Shown one piece after another: positions 1 through 8,902 of a stretch of 64,000 nucleotides of DNA; position 1 is the first letter of the stretch; every line of letters starts with the position of its first letter. The position numbers and the translations under genes are program-made. The stretch is from positions 310,001 through 374,000 of the forward strand of contig NZ_CP045700.1 of the NCBI RefSeq assembly GCF_009601765.2, given 5' to 3'. Source of the stretch: Vibrio algicola (GTDB lineage: Bacteria; Pseudomonadota; Gammaproteobacteria; Enterobacterales; Vibrionaceae). The notes beneath the pieces are model-generated. The model did not search any database. It had not been told where the DNA came from and saw only the letters and a program-made list of their open reading frames with translations.

Positions 1-399
1 GAGCAAATGCTTTGGAATTTTGCCATTGATCGCAATACCAACGAGTTAAATGACACATGGATTAACCAAGCCCTAGAGCAAGCCGATGAAGAGATCGATT
101 CTTTTCTGGCGCGTCGCTTTGAGCTTCCGTTACCGACTGTGCCAGGCATGTTGAATAAGATTGCCATTACCATTGCTTTCTACTGGCTGGCCGACCGTGA
201 CCAGCAAGCCACCAACTTGTTGGAAGAACGCTACAAGATGCAGCTGCAAACCCTGCGTGACATTGCTGACGGTAAGCGCGAGCTCGGTTTGCCAACCTTG
301 GATGACAACAACCCAACCGAAGGCAGCGTGGGCAAAGTAGAACTGGTGCAAGAAGGCGAGCGCCTGTTTACCCGCAACAAACTTAGAGGCGTCTTGTAA
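1..399 (+). CDS. Mu gp36-like protein (DUF1320), 5' end outside window
   Basis: The reading frame is open at the left window edge and ends at 399, so the first methionine (position 7) is probably internal. The visible 130 residues match the DUF1320/Mu gp36 family pattern: an acidic stretch, then a helix with a conserved 'EIDSFLARRFELPLP' block, then a long helical part. In Mu-like phages this gene sits between the major head protein and the tail genes and is thought to be a head-completion or neck component. Its stop codon overlaps the next start (TAATG), indicating translational coupling in the late operon. Confidence 0.8.
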   Translation, partial: EQMLWNFAIDRNTNELNDTWINQALEQADEEIDSFLARRFELPLPTVPGMLNKIAITIAFYWLADRDQQATNLLEERYKMQLQTLRDIADGKRELGLPTLDDNNPTEGSVGKVELVQEGERLFTRNKLRGVL

Positions 400-941
400 T
401 GGGTATCTCGGTTCAAGTCACCGGAACGGAGGAACTGAGACGCTATGAAGAGCTGCTTCAGCGCTTGGCGGATCCATCTCATAAGTCTGAGTTACTTGAA
501 TCCCTCGGCAGTGTTGTTGAGAGCCAGACCCGCAGACGAATTGCTGATGAAAAAGAATCCCCTAGTGGTGTGTCTTGGCCTGATTGGTCAGCGGATTACG
601 CCAAAACACGCCATGGAAATCAGTCCTTGTTACAAGCTGATGGCGGATTGCTCGATTCCATTCAGTACATCGTACAAAAGAACCAAGTACGAATCGGCTC
701 GCCGCTTGCCTATGCCGCCGTACACCAAGATGGATTTTCGGGTGCAGTGCAAGTATCGGCCCACAATCGGCTAATTACTCAAGCCTTTGGCAAAGCACTT
801 AAACACCCTGTGTGGCAATCGGTAAGTAGCTTTAGCCGCCAAATGGACATCCCACAGCGCGAGTTTTTAGGGCTAAGCAGTGAAAACCAAAACGAAATTT
901 ATCAAGTCCTTGGTGACTTCTGGCAGGAGCTAATGTCGTGA
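399..941 (+). CDS. Phage virion morphogenesis protein (Mu gpG / P2 gpS type)
   Basis: A 180-residue protein with the hallmarks of the phage virion morphogenesis family (PF05069). It has an N-terminal alpha/beta start, a central 'SWPDWSADYAKTRHG' segment, then 'LLDSIQYIV' followed by 'AYAAVHQDGF'. Family members act in tail completion or head-tail joining. The start overlaps the preceding stop by one base, and gp37 follows after a 13-bp gap. Placing this gene after gp36 rather than before the head genes differs from Mu itself. Family assignment is by pattern recognition. Confidence 0.8.
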   Translation: MGISVQVTGTEELRRYEELLQRLADPSHKSELLESLGSVVESQTRRRIADEKESPSGVSWPDWSADYAKTRHGNQSLLQADGGLLDSIQYIVQKNQVRIGSPLAYAAVHQDGFSGAVQVSAHNRLITQAFGKALKHPVWQSVSSFSRQMDIPQREFLGLSSENQNEIYQVLGDFWQELMS

Positions 942-954
942 TGGAGACAGTGAA

Positions 955-1557
955 ATGAGTAGACCTGATGTATTTAACATCCAAGGTTCCACGGTGTGGG
1001 CTACGCAAGAAATTGTTAAGTACTTAAAGCCTGTGCTTGAAGGTTCAGAACGAGATATTGACAAAATTCAAACCGTAGAGCGTCACATTGGCCGTTTTGA
1101 TAAACCGGAAGATGTAAAGCGCTGGCTAAGTAACCGTGATGGCAGCGTACGTATTACAGCTTTACGTGTCACTGAGTATGAGAACACCGCAGGCAGCTTA
1201 TTTGGCAAGGTTAATTTTGTGGCCTATGTGTTCACCACTGACCAATACGGCTATGCCAAAGACCAGCGTTGTGAAGTGGTTGCAGGTCAATTAGTACAAG
1301 CCATTATGCAGCGTGGTGCACTACCTACGGCACGTAGCAATGTAGAGGCAGTTCGTAGTGATAACTTATACAGCGGCAGTATTGATCAATTAGGTGTCGC
1401 TATTTGGGCTGTCACCTGGTCGCAATGGTGGCCGATGGATGAACCACTCGATCCATCCTCATTAGACGATTTTATCACCTTTAGTTTTGAAGGCGATGTG
1501 GGTGACGGTAGCCCACCGATTGAAGGTGAAGTCACGCTTCCACAAGATGACTCTTAA
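955..1557 (+). CDS. Mu gp37-like putative tail terminator
   Basis: A 200-residue protein without signal peptide or membrane segments, between the morphogenesis protein and the gp38 homologue. That is the slot occupied in Mu-like phages by gp37 (gpK), a tail-terminator-class protein. A central alpha/beta region (about residues 55-150) includes 'DGSVRITALRVTEYEN' and 'FVAYVFTTDQYGY', typical of proteins that measure or cap tails. The last 40 residues are acidic and Pro/Gly rich. The call rests mainly on position and general fold impression; sequence similarity to Mu gp37 itself is not obvious by eye. Confidence 0.55.
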   Translation: MSRPDVFNIQGSTVWATQEIVKYLKPVLEGSERDIDKIQTVERHIGRFDKPEDVKRWLSNRDGSVRITALRVTEYENTAGSLFGKVNFVAYVFTTDQYGYAKDQRCEVVAGQLVQAIMQRGALPTARSNVEAVRSDNLYSGSIDQLGVAIWAVTWSQWWPMDEPLDPSSLDDFITFSFEGDVGDGSPPIEGEVTLPQDDS

Positions 1558-1592
1558 CCCCGAACACGTATTACAACCGAAAGGAAACCACC

Positions 1593-1802
1593 ATGAAGAT
1601 CTATGTGAAACCAAATAAAGCGAACGTCAAGGTGCGTAAACCTGACGGTAAGTACCTAGCCGAGCAAGGCGAAGAAGTCACAAAGTCTGCTTTTTGGGTG
1701 CGTCGCATTAACGATGGCGACGTTGTTGCTAGTGAGCCAACCCCAACCACAAAACCAAAGAAAGCCGCTGCTGTAGAAGCTGCTGCTAAGAAAGGAGAAT
1801 AA
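1593..1802 (+). CDS. Mu gp38-like small tail protein (DUF2635)
   Basis: A 69-residue protein of the DUF2635 family. It opens with 'MKIYVKPNKANVKVRKPDGKYL', continues with 'GEEVTKSAFWVRRINDGDVV', and ends in a Lys/Ala-rich tail. In Mu the equivalent small gene lies directly upstream of the sheath gene, as here. A good ribosome-binding site (AAAGGA) precedes the start, and the sheath gene begins 2 bp after the stop. Its exact role in tail assembly is not established. Confidence 0.8.
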   Translation: MKIYVKPNKANVKVRKPDGKYLAEQGEEVTKSAFWVRRINDGDVVASEPTPTTKPKKAAAVEAAAKKGE

Positions 1803-1804
1803 CC

Positions 1805-3283
1805 ATGGCATTGGGTAACATTCCAAACGATATTTATACGCCGTTAGTGTTTATCGATATCGATAACTCAGAAGCACTTTCTGGTACGCCAGCCTTGGTG
1901 CAAAAGATTTTGGTGATTGGTCAGCAGTTACCAACGGCGCTATCTACTCCGTTAAAGATCACTCGCATCGGTACGAGTGAAAGTGAAGCTGATGCGCTGT
2001 ATGGCAAAGGTTCGATGCTTTCTATCATGTTGCAGCGTCTACGCAAAGCCAACAGCTACACCGATGTGTATGCGCTGAACGTGGCGGACTTTGGTGGTAC
2101 TGCTGCTAAAGGTGAAATTACCGTTACTGCCAGCACAGCTAAGGCTGGGGTGATTGGGTTGCTGATTGCTGGTACGTCGGTTCAAGTGACCGTTAAAGAA
2201 GGTGATGCTGCGAGTGCGATCACCACCGCCATTATCAATGCGGTCAATGAAAATACCTCATTACCTGTGACAGCGGCATTGAAAGATGCTGAAACCACCG
2301 TAGTTGAATTAACCTGTAAATGGACGGGCCAAACCAGTAACGACATTGATTTACGCCACAGCTATTACGATGGCGAAACGTTACCAACTGGTGTGACGAT
2401 TGCGTTCACGGAGTTTTCTGGTGGTGCTGGCACTCCTGATATGAGTGAAGTGATCGCCGCTATTCCTGACGAATGGTACAACCATATTGCGATGCCATTT
2501 AATGACACCCAAAGCATGAACGCGCTGCGTGATGAATTGGTATCTCGCTATGGCCCACTCAAGATGATTGAAGGTATTGCTTATACCGCGTTCCGTGGCA
2601 CGTTTGCGGAAACGGGCTCTTATGGCGATGACCGTAATGACTACTTGTTCACCTGTATGGGTACCAATAGCTCACCACATGCACCATGGGAATGGGCCGC
2701 ATCTTACTGTGGTATCGCTGCATATCAATTGGGTATTGACCCTGCACGCCCACTGCAAACGTTAGTGTTGCCGGGCATTCTACCGCCAGCCAAAGAAAGT
2801 GTCTGGGACCAAACCGAGCGCAACTTACTGCTGCATGATGGTATTGCCACTTATACCCGTACCCCCGGTGGTGAATGTGCCATTGAGCGTGAAGTCACTA
2901 TGTACAACGTCAACACTTATGGCGACCCAGACCCAAGTTACTTGGACATTACCACGCCAGCCACGTTGGGCTACTTGCGTTACTCGCTACGAGTGATGGT
3001 GACCAACCGTTACCCACGCCACAAATTAGCCGGTGATGACGTACTACCAAAACTTAACCCTGGTCAGCCAGTGGTGACGCCTAAGCTGATGCGCAATGCC
3101 ATTTTGGAACTGGCCGATACCGATTGGGTGCCAAATGGTTTGGTGGAAGACTTCGATGGCTTCAAAGAAACGTTAAGCGTTTACCGTGATGACAGCGATG
3201 TGAACCGCTTGAACTGTGTGTTTAAACCAGACCTTGTGAATCAGTTGCGTGTATTTGCCGCATTGATGCAATACAAGCTGTAA
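1805..3283 (+). CDS. Contractile tail sheath protein (Mu gpL)
   Basis: A 492-residue tail sheath subunit, close to the length of Mu gpL (495). It forms the outer contractile tube of the myovirus tail. N-terminal 'IPNDIYTPLVFIDIDNSEA' and C-terminal 'LNPGQPVVTPKLMRNAILELADTDWVPNG' are typical of the Mu-like sheath family, whose C-terminal domain docks neighbouring subunits. The start has a strong AAGGAG site. The tail tube gene follows after 27 bp. Confidence 0.9.
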   Translation: MALGNIPNDIYTPLVFIDIDNSEALSGTPALVQKILVIGQQLPTALSTPLKITRIGTSESEADALYGKGSMLSIMLQRLRKANSYTDVYALNVADFGGTAAKGEITVTASTAKAGVIGLLIAGTSVQVTVKEGDAASAITTAIINAVNENTSLPVTAALKDAETTVVELTCKWTGQTSNDIDLRHSYYDGETLPTGVTIAFTEFSGGAGTPDMSEVIAAIPDEWYNHIAMPFNDTQSMNALRDELVSRYGPLKMIEGIAYTAFRGTFAETGSYGDDRNDYLFTCMGTNSSPHAPWEWAASYCGIAAYQLGIDPARPLQTLVLPGILPPAKESVWDQTERNLLLHDGIATYTRTPGGECAIEREVTMYNVNTYGDPDPSYLDITTPATLGYLRYSLRVMVTNRYPRHKLAGDDVLPKLNPGQPVVTPKLMRNAILELADTDWVPNGLVEDFDGFKETLSVYRDDSDVNRLNCVFKPDLVNQLRVFAALMQYKL

Positions 3284-3310
3284 CCTCGATTAATAAAAAG
3301 GAGAACGCAA

Positions 3311-3661
3311 ATGCGAATTCTTGGTGAAGTGGTTGTACGTAACAATGGCAACCAACTAAAAACGAAAAAAGGCTCAACACTGAATTCGGGTGGATATACC
3401 AATACTTCTCACATTGGCCCTGGTCGTGTTTGGGGTAAATCTCGGGAGTACACCGCACCGACTATTCAGGTAACGATCGCGGCTGCTGAAGATGTGGATG
3501 TGATGGACATTAACGCAATGGAAGCGGCCACCCTTACATGGGAAGGTGATAACGGCATCGATTACATGATGACAGGCTGTGCACCGCAAGCCCCATTCCA
3601 GCTATCAGACTCTGGTGAAATCACCGGCACATTTGAAGGCGAAAAAGTGGAGCGTGTGTAA
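3311..3661 (+). CDS. Tail tube protein (Mu gpM)
   Basis: A 116-residue tail tube subunit (PF10618 type) that stacks in hexameric rings inside the sheath. The N-terminal 'VVVRNNGNQLKTKKGSTLNSGG' and the terminal 'GEITGTFEGEKVERV' strand are characteristic. It lies between sheath and tail-assembly chaperone, as in Mu. The start has an AAGGAG ribosome-binding site. The stop overlaps the gp41 start (TAATG). Confidence 0.87.
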   Translation: MRILGEVVVRNNGNQLKTKKGSTLNSGGYTNTSHIGPGRVWGKSREYTAPTIQVTIAAAEDVDVMDINAMEAATLTWEGDNGIDYMMTGCAPQAPFQLSDSGEITGTFEGEKVERV

Positions 3662-4005
3662 TGGCGATCATGACGTTTGAATTACCGCATGGCTACAAGG
3701 CGGGTGAAACTACCCACCTTGAAGTTGGATTGCGTGAGCTATCCAGTGGCGACTACATCGATGCGCAGCTAGCGGCTGAAAAAGTTGTGATGCAAAACGG
3801 TGTGGCTGTCGCCTATACCTCAGATGTGATGTATGGCTTAGAGCTGCTGATGCGCCAAGTTGAATTCATTGGCAGTGTACAAGGCCCACTTTCTATCAAG
3901 GAACTACGTAAGCTGCATGCTGATGATTTCAACTTGCTACAACAAAAAGCCAGTGAGTTAGATCAGCTTTTGATTAAGGAGTTAGAAGCTCGGGGGCGAT
4001 CTTAA
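3661..4005 (+). CDS. Tail assembly chaperone, short form (Mu gp41)
   Basis: A 114-residue protein of the Mu/FluMu gp41 family, starting 'MAIMTFELPHGYKAG' and ending in a helical 'LRKLHADDFNLLQQKASELDQ' segment. It is the zero-frame product of the tail assembly chaperone gene, which coats or protects the tape measure before tube assembly. The last codons run over a slippery G-run (3992-3996), and a longer product arises by -2 frameshifting (separate entry). It is translationally coupled to the tube gene. Confidence 0.87.
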   Translation: MAIMTFELPHGYKAGETTHLEVGLRELSSGDYIDAQLAAEKVVMQNGVAVAYTSDVMYGLELLMRQVEFIGSVQGPLSIKELRKLHADDFNLLQQKASELDQLLIKELEARGRS

Positions 4006-4147
4006 GGTACTGGCTGACATGGGCGAGTCTTTACAGCTCGCCATTGCTTCTAAAGTGCCACTCAGTACCACCACTTCAATGCCTCTACGCCGTTTGATTC
4101 GGACTTACCACAAAATACGAGAAATGACCCATGGCCAAACGTCTTGA
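3661..4147 (+). CDS. Frameshift-extended tail assembly chaperone (gp41-gp42 fusion, -2 frameshift)
   Basis: At 3992-3999 the sequence is GGGGGCGA, read in zero frame as CGG GGG CGA just before the gp41 stop. Slipping back two bases after the GGG codon at 3994-3996 reads GGC GAT CTT and continues for 50 codons to the TGA at 4145-4147, giving about 162 residues. The extension reads 'DLKVLADMGESLQLAIASK...RLIRTYHKIREM' and looks like real coding sequence although it has no start codon of its own. A -2 frameshift at this gene is established for phage Mu. The extension overlaps the tape measure start by 17 bp. Confidence 0.85.
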
Positions 4148-5882
4148 AACTGACATTGTTCTTAACCTAGCGGGTAACTTAGCCAACAAAGCCAAGCAAT
4201 ATGGCAACTCCATGAGTCAGTTTGCGCAGAAAAACCAACGTGCCATGACGTTAGTTAAAACGACTACTGCGGCAGCTGGTCGTGGTATTGATCGTTTAGG
4301 CAATCGTTATGTCGGTATGGCAACCGCGTTCGCGACAGGTGCAACCGTTCGCAATGTCGCTGCTTTCGATAGCCAAATGACGCGCATTGGTACTAACGCT
4401 AAGTTAAGTGCTGATGAAGTTGATGGGTTAAAGCAATCGGTTCAAGATATCTCAAACAATAAAGACATTCGCGTCGATGCTGGACAATTGGCGTCTGGTG
4501 TCGATGTGCTTCTTGGCAAAACCGGTGATCTGAAATTCGTCACAGATAACCTAGAAAATATGGGCTTGTTTATGCAGGCATTCGGTGCAGATGCTCAATC
4601 AACAGGCGCATTATTTGCCCAGTTTAGAGAAAAAGGTATTACCGAGTCTGAAGCCGTGATGGATACCATCGACAAACTGTATGGTCAGTTTGCAATTGGT
4701 AGTGTCAGTGTCAAAGACCTTGCGGGTATTTCTGAGCAGCTCTTTGCCACTTACCAAGGCAAAGGCCCAGAAGCTATTCAACAAATGGGCGCGCTCGTTC
4801 AGTTGTTTGCGAAAGCTAAAGGCAATGCCAATGAATCGTTAACCTCAATTCAAGCTGTGTTCGCGACCTTTTCCGACAAGAAGAAGGTTGAATTTTTAGA
4901 TCAGCAAGGCATTGAGGTGTTTAAGAAAGGCACCAAAGAGTTGCGAGAGCCTGCTGAGTTGCTACTAGAAATTTTAGACAAAGCAAAAAATGATCCGTTG
5001 AAATTGGGCGATGTATTCGACCAAACATCACTACAAGGTCTAGCGTCTCTTTATAGTTCAGACAACAAAGCGCTATTAAAAGAGATGGTTTCTGATACCA
5101 CTGATGTAGGAGCAACCCAGAAAGCAGCAGCCACCAATGCGGCTACTTTTGATAGTGCGCTCACCTCCCTAAATAACTCTTTTGAAAAGTTCGCTAACAT
5201 GCGACTCGCTGAGCCGATCCAAGATTTGGCGGATGCCATTAATAGTGTTGATGATGACACCATTCAAAACTGGCTAGATTGGGGCGAAGCTGCTGCGTGG
5301 GCATTAGGCGGTTTAGTCGTTGCGAAAAAAGGGTTAGATATTGCCGCATCGGTTAAAGGTGTATTCGGTAAAGGTGGCATACCTGGTTCGGGTGGCGTCG
5401 GTGGCAAAGGAGGTTTTGCAGACTTAGGTGCAACCCCTGTTTATGTCGTGAACATGCCAGCGGGTGGTATGAATAATTCTGGCACATTGGGCGGTGGGAG
5501 TAATAAAGGAACCAAAGGAAGCAAAGTGAAGTCTGCCGCAGGTAAAGCGCTTGCAGCTACGATTCTATATCCTATTGTCGAGTCAACAATGGATGCCTTA
5601 ATTGGTGATACTGCATTTGGCAAATGGGCACAAAACACCACGTTAGGCTCTCTATTTTCAAGTGACGATAAAGAATCAAAGTCAGTCACTCAAGCCGTCA
5701 AAAACTACCAAACCAATGATGGCACAACGCCAGCCACCTTACCTTGGATGATGGCCCCACAACCGCTAGGTATTGGCGGCAATATCAAAGTCGATATTGG
5801 TGTCAGTGATGATCGCATTACTAAGAAAGTCACAGGTAGCTTCCCTGGCTTAACCGTTAACCCAGATTCAGGCATCAATTAA
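4131..5882 (+). CDS. Tail tape measure protein (Mu gp42-type)
   Basis: A 583-residue tape measure protein that sets tail length and occupies the tube lumen. It begins 'MAKRLETDIVLNLAGNLANKAKQYG' and has a long helical region, including 'FDSQMTRIGTNAKLSADEVDGLKQSVQDIS', typical of phage tape measures. A hydrophobic/Gly-rich segment lies near residues 385-450. At 583 residues it is short for a Mu-type tape measure, so a relatively short tail would be expected. The start lies inside the frameshift extension of the upstream chaperone. Confidence 0.87.
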   Translation: MAKRLETDIVLNLAGNLANKAKQYGNSMSQFAQKNQRAMTLVKTTTAAAGRGIDRLGNRYVGMATAFATGATVRNVAAFDSQMTRIGTNAKLSADEVDGLKQSVQDISNNKDIRVDAGQLASGVDVLLGKTGDLKFVTDNLENMGLFMQAFGADAQSTGALFAQFREKGITESEAVMDTIDKLYGQFAIGSVSVKDLAGISEQLFATYQGKGPEAIQQMGALVQLFAKAKGNANESLTSIQAVFATFSDKKKVEFLDQQGIEVFKKGTKELREPAELLLEILDKAKNDPLKLGDVFDQTSLQGLASLYSSDNKALLKEMVSDTTDVGATQKAAATNAATFDSALTSLNNSFEKFANMRLAEPIQDLADAINSVDDDTIQNWLDWGEAAAWALGGLVVAKKGLDIAASVKGVFGKGGIPGSGGVGGKGGFADLGATPVYVVNMPAGGMNNSGTLGGGSNKGTKGSKVKSAAGKALAATILYPIVESTMDALIGDTAFGKWAQNTTLGSLFSSDDKESKSVTQAVKNYQTNDGTTPATLPWMMAPQPLGIGGNIKVDIGVSDDRITKKVTGSFPGLTVNPDSGIN

Positions 5883-5903
5883 CCCACCATAAAGGAGCTT
5901 TAA

Positions 5904-7235
5904 ATGGCATTTGAAGAACGTTTAACGGCCTCTTTTCGTGGGGTTGAATTCTTACTTGAAGGTGCGGATGGTGAAAGTGGCCGCCGCGCCATTCCTCATG
6001 CTTACCCTAAAAAGGAAAGCGGCTGGGCGGAAGACAACGGCAAGGTGCTGCAATCAGAAAAAATCAATGGTCGCGTTCTTGGCGATGATTACGTCACCCA
6101 ATTGCAAAATATTCTCGATGCGCTAAATCAGCTGGGACCAGGCGAATTCATTCACCCTTGGTTTGGCGTGCGACAAGTTCAAATTGGTAAGGTGAGCCAT
6201 AAGCTACTTATCAATAAAGACCGAACCGCGAGCATTAGCTTTGAAGTGTTTGAGGTGGGTGAAAACCTTTTTCCTTCGGCTCAATCAGACACAGCCAGCG
6301 ACCTACAAGATAAAGCCGAACAATCTCAAGATGCTGCTAACTCTGCCTTTGAGGGTTATTTTGATGTCGATAATGTGGAAGGCATTGGCGGCATGGTGGA
6401 TCAGTTTTTAGATGATTTAGACGAGTTCACTCGAAACTTACCTTCACTACCAAGCGAGCTGCGTGAATGGACAAACCGCTTGATTCGCACAAAAGACTCG
6501 ATTGGTAACTTGTTGGCTTACCCTGGCGACTTGGCGGTTGAAACAATGGGCTTATTAGAAGATGTGAAGTCTGTTGTTACTGACCCTATTCGCGCCCTTG
6601 ATGTTTATACCCAAGTGCAAAACCGTTGGGATGGTATGCGCGCAGAATTGGCGGTAACAGGCGGTTTGAGTAGTGGTATTTCAAGCTCTGATGGTGTCGC
6701 CAGCTCTGTGCCATTTACGGCTAACTCAGAAAAGAAAGCGGCGATTACCCAAAACAGTGAAGTGTATAAACAGCTGATTTTAAACTCTGCGGCCATTTCT
6801 AAAGCGGCAGCGTTGGGGGCTTCAGATTTTAACCAGGATACTGAAGCGGATGACAATGTGATTGCCTCGTTAACAGGCGCTGAACGTACGGCCATTTTGA
6901 CTGGCCCTCAATTGAAAGCCATGGGAAATGGTGTGGCAAGTGAACTGGCGGTGTTTTCAGAGCAAGCTGTCGAACGTGGTGATTCATCACTCTGGCGTTC
7001 TTTGCGTGCGTTGCGCCAGTCTGTGTTGTCTGACACTCGTGCTCGCGCAGAGCAGCTGCCCCAACTTTCTGTGTATACCCCGAATCAAACCATGCCTGTG
7101 TCTTACGTGGCTTGGAGCCAGACGGGAGATACAGAAAACCGCCAGTCGATTATTCGCCGCAATGGTCTTTCTCATCCTGCGTTTATTAAGCCTTCTCAAT
7201 CGGTTGAGATTATCGGGGAGAATGGCAATGGATAA
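5904..7235 (+). CDS. DNA circularisation / tail protein (Mu gpN)
   Basis: A 443-residue homologue of Mu gpN (DNA circularisation N-terminal family). The diagnostic N-terminal domain runs over about residues 1-95, with 'FRGVEFLLEGADGESGRRAIPHAYPKK' and 'LGPGEFIHPWFGVRQVQIG'. The remainder is helical. In Mu, N is a structural tail protein at the tube tip; the circularisation name is historical. The start has an AAGGAG site, and the 3' end overlaps the next gene by 8 bp. Confidence 0.85.
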   Translation: MAFEERLTASFRGVEFLLEGADGESGRRAIPHAYPKKESGWAEDNGKVLQSEKINGRVLGDDYVTQLQNILDALNQLGPGEFIHPWFGVRQVQIGKVSHKLLINKDRTASISFEVFEVGENLFPSAQSDTASDLQDKAEQSQDAANSAFEGYFDVDNVEGIGGMVDQFLDDLDEFTRNLPSLPSELREWTNRLIRTKDSIGNLLAYPGDLAVETMGLLEDVKSVVTDPIRALDVYTQVQNRWDGMRAELAVTGGLSSGISSSDGVASSVPFTANSEKKAAITQNSEVYKQLILNSAAISKAAALGASDFNQDTEADDNVIASLTGAERTAILTGPQLKAMGNGVASELAVFSEQAVERGDSSLWRSLRALRQSVLSDTRARAEQLPQLSVYTPNQTMPVSYVAWSQTGDTENRQSIIRRNGLSHPAFIKPSQSVEIIGENGNG

Positions 7236-8298
7236 AATCACGCTGAAAGTAGATGGCAAGGTTTATGAAGGTTGGACTAAGGTTCAAGTCACTCGCGCAC
7301 TCGATAATATGGCGGGTACATTTGAACTGTCTTTGACTTGGAAATGGATGGACAACCAATACCAAGCCGTGAGTGCACCTATTCAGCAAGGTGAAGCTTG
7401 CATGGTTGAAATTGGTGGTGAGCGTGTGATCACTGGTTACATTGATGACTGGATACCTAGCTATGACGATGAACAAGTGCAAATCTCGGTCAGTGGCCGC
7501 GATAAAACCGCAGACCTTGTTGACTGCTCTGTGGTGCATTCTAGCGGCCAGTTTAACAACCAGACGTTAACGCAAATTGCTAAAACGGTGTGCAAGCCAT
7601 TTGGTATTGATGTGATCGTGAATACGGATGTGGGCGCAGCATTCCAACGTGTGCAACTCGAACAAGGTGAAACCGCCCATGAGCTGCTTGCACGTTTGGC
7701 AAAACAGCGTGGTGTTCTACTGACTTCTGATACGTTTGGTAACTTGGTGATCACTTGTACTAGCAAAGAAAAATCAGGCACCGCTTTGATTCTCGGTCAG
7801 AACATTCTTGCCGCACGTGGGCGTTTTTCTTGGCGTGATCGCTTTAGTCAGTTCACGGTGAAATCCACTGGCCCGAGTTTTGGTGAAAAGTGGGATGGTG
7901 CTGGATTGTCCTCTGTTGGAGGCATAAAAGCAGAAGTGACTGATAGTGAAATTACTCGTTATCGTCCGATGATTATTATCAATGAAGAAATTGCGACCGC
8001 CGATGGTGCAAGCAAGCGTGGTCAATGGGAACGCCAGCGCAGCATTGCACGCTCGAACAGTGCAGAGTACACGGTCACAGGCTGGCGTATTCCTGACACG
8101 GGTAAGTTGTGGAACTTTAACCAATTGATTTCAGTTCAAGATCCTATCTTCGGCATTGATAAAGAGCTGCTCATTAAAACGGTGATGTTTAGCGAAGATG
8201 ACTCTGGTCGCTTGGCTGTGATTAGCGTCGTTCCACCGGATGCAATGGAGATACCAGCACAAATCGAGAAGAAAACAAAGGTGGCTGCAAAATGGTAA
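7228..8298 (+). CDS. Baseplate hub protein (Mu gpP / gp44)
   Basis: A 356-residue hub protein, counting from the ATG at 7228. That start has a GGGGAG site at good spacing, overlaps the N gene by only 8 bp and opens with 'MDKITLKVDGKVYEGWTKVQVTRALDNM', the usual N-terminus of the Mu P family. The longer open frame starting at 6928 reads across the N gene in another frame and is not credible. The P trimer forms the central hub to which the spike attaches. It overlaps gp45 by 7 bp. Confidence 0.87.
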   Translation: MDKITLKVDGKVYEGWTKVQVTRALDNMAGTFELSLTWKWMDNQYQAVSAPIQQGEACMVEIGGERVITGYIDDWIPSYDDEQVQISVSGRDKTADLVDCSVVHSSGQFNNQTLTQIAKTVCKPFGIDVIVNTDVGAAFQRVQLEQGETAHELLARLAKQRGVLLTSDTFGNLVITCTSKEKSGTALILGQNILAARGRFSWRDRFSQFTVKSTGPSFGEKWDGAGLSSVGGIKAEVTDSEITRYRPMIIINEEIATADGASKRGQWERQRSIARSNSAEYTVTGWRIPDTGKLWNFNQLISVQDPIFGIDKELLIKTVMFSEDDSGRLAVISVVPPDAMEIPAQIEKKTKVAAKW

Positions 8299-8894
8299 CA
8301 GAGCGCTATATTCAAAAACTGCTTGCCCCGATTCGTCGCAAGATCATGGGCAGTATTGGCCGTGCGTTGGTGACAGGTGTTATCGAGGATTTACAACGTC
8401 AAAACATCCAGGTGCAAATACATGCGGATGAGTCTGCCGATAACATTGAGCGTTTTCAAAATTATGGCATGAGTTCAAACCCACCAAAGAATTCAGAAGC
8501 GGTCTTGGTTGCGCTGGGCGGTGACTTAGCCAACTTGGTTGCAGTGGCTGTGGAAGATAAAAATTGTCGCCCAACAGGTGAAAGTGGCGATGTTTTTTTA
8601 TACCATCAAGACGGTCACAACATCCGCCTCACCAAAGACGGCAAGCTAATCATCACAGCAACTGAGGTGATTTATAACGCTGCCGATTCTTTCACTATCA
8701 TCTCACCAGAAACATTAATTCAAGGCCCCTTGCATGTGACGGGTGGTATCTCGACAGACTTAGGCATATTTGCCTCTGGCGGTATTACGTCAGCCAGTGT
8801 GGTTAGCGGTAGCGACTTAACGGCTGGCGGTTTTTCATATCTTGGTCACTATCACAAAGCAGGAAGCACGAACACGACACCGCCTATTGGCTAA
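8292..8894 (+). CDS. Baseplate central spike protein (Mu gp45, gpV-like)
   Basis: A 200-residue baseplate assembly protein V / Mu gp45 homologue, the membrane-piercing spike. An N-terminal helix is followed by an OB-like fold ('GDLANLVAVAVED'), then a repetitive beta region ('IRLTKDGKLIITA', 'GISTDLGIFASGGITSASVVSGSDLTAGG') that would form the triple-stranded spike. The C-terminal 'LGHYHKAGS' contains an H-x-H motif, which in Mu-type spikes coordinates a metal ion at the tip. It overlaps the P gene by 7 bp. Confidence 0.87.
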   Translation: MVTERYIQKLLAPIRRKIMGSIGRALVTGVIEDLQRQNIQVQIHADESADNIERFQNYGMSSNPPKNSEAVLVALGGDLANLVAVAVEDKNCRPTGESGDVFLYHQDGHNIRLTKDGKLIITATEVIYNAADSFTIISPETLIQGPLHVTGGISTDLGIFASGGITSASVVSGSDLTAGGFSYLGHYHKAGSTNTTPPIG

Positions 8895-8902
8895 AGGTTT
8901 TT

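Noticed and set aside
6928..7227. Extended N-terminus of the P gene
   Set aside because: It runs through the coding region of the N gene in another frame and has no similarity to Mu P; the ATG at 7228 has a good ribosome-binding site.
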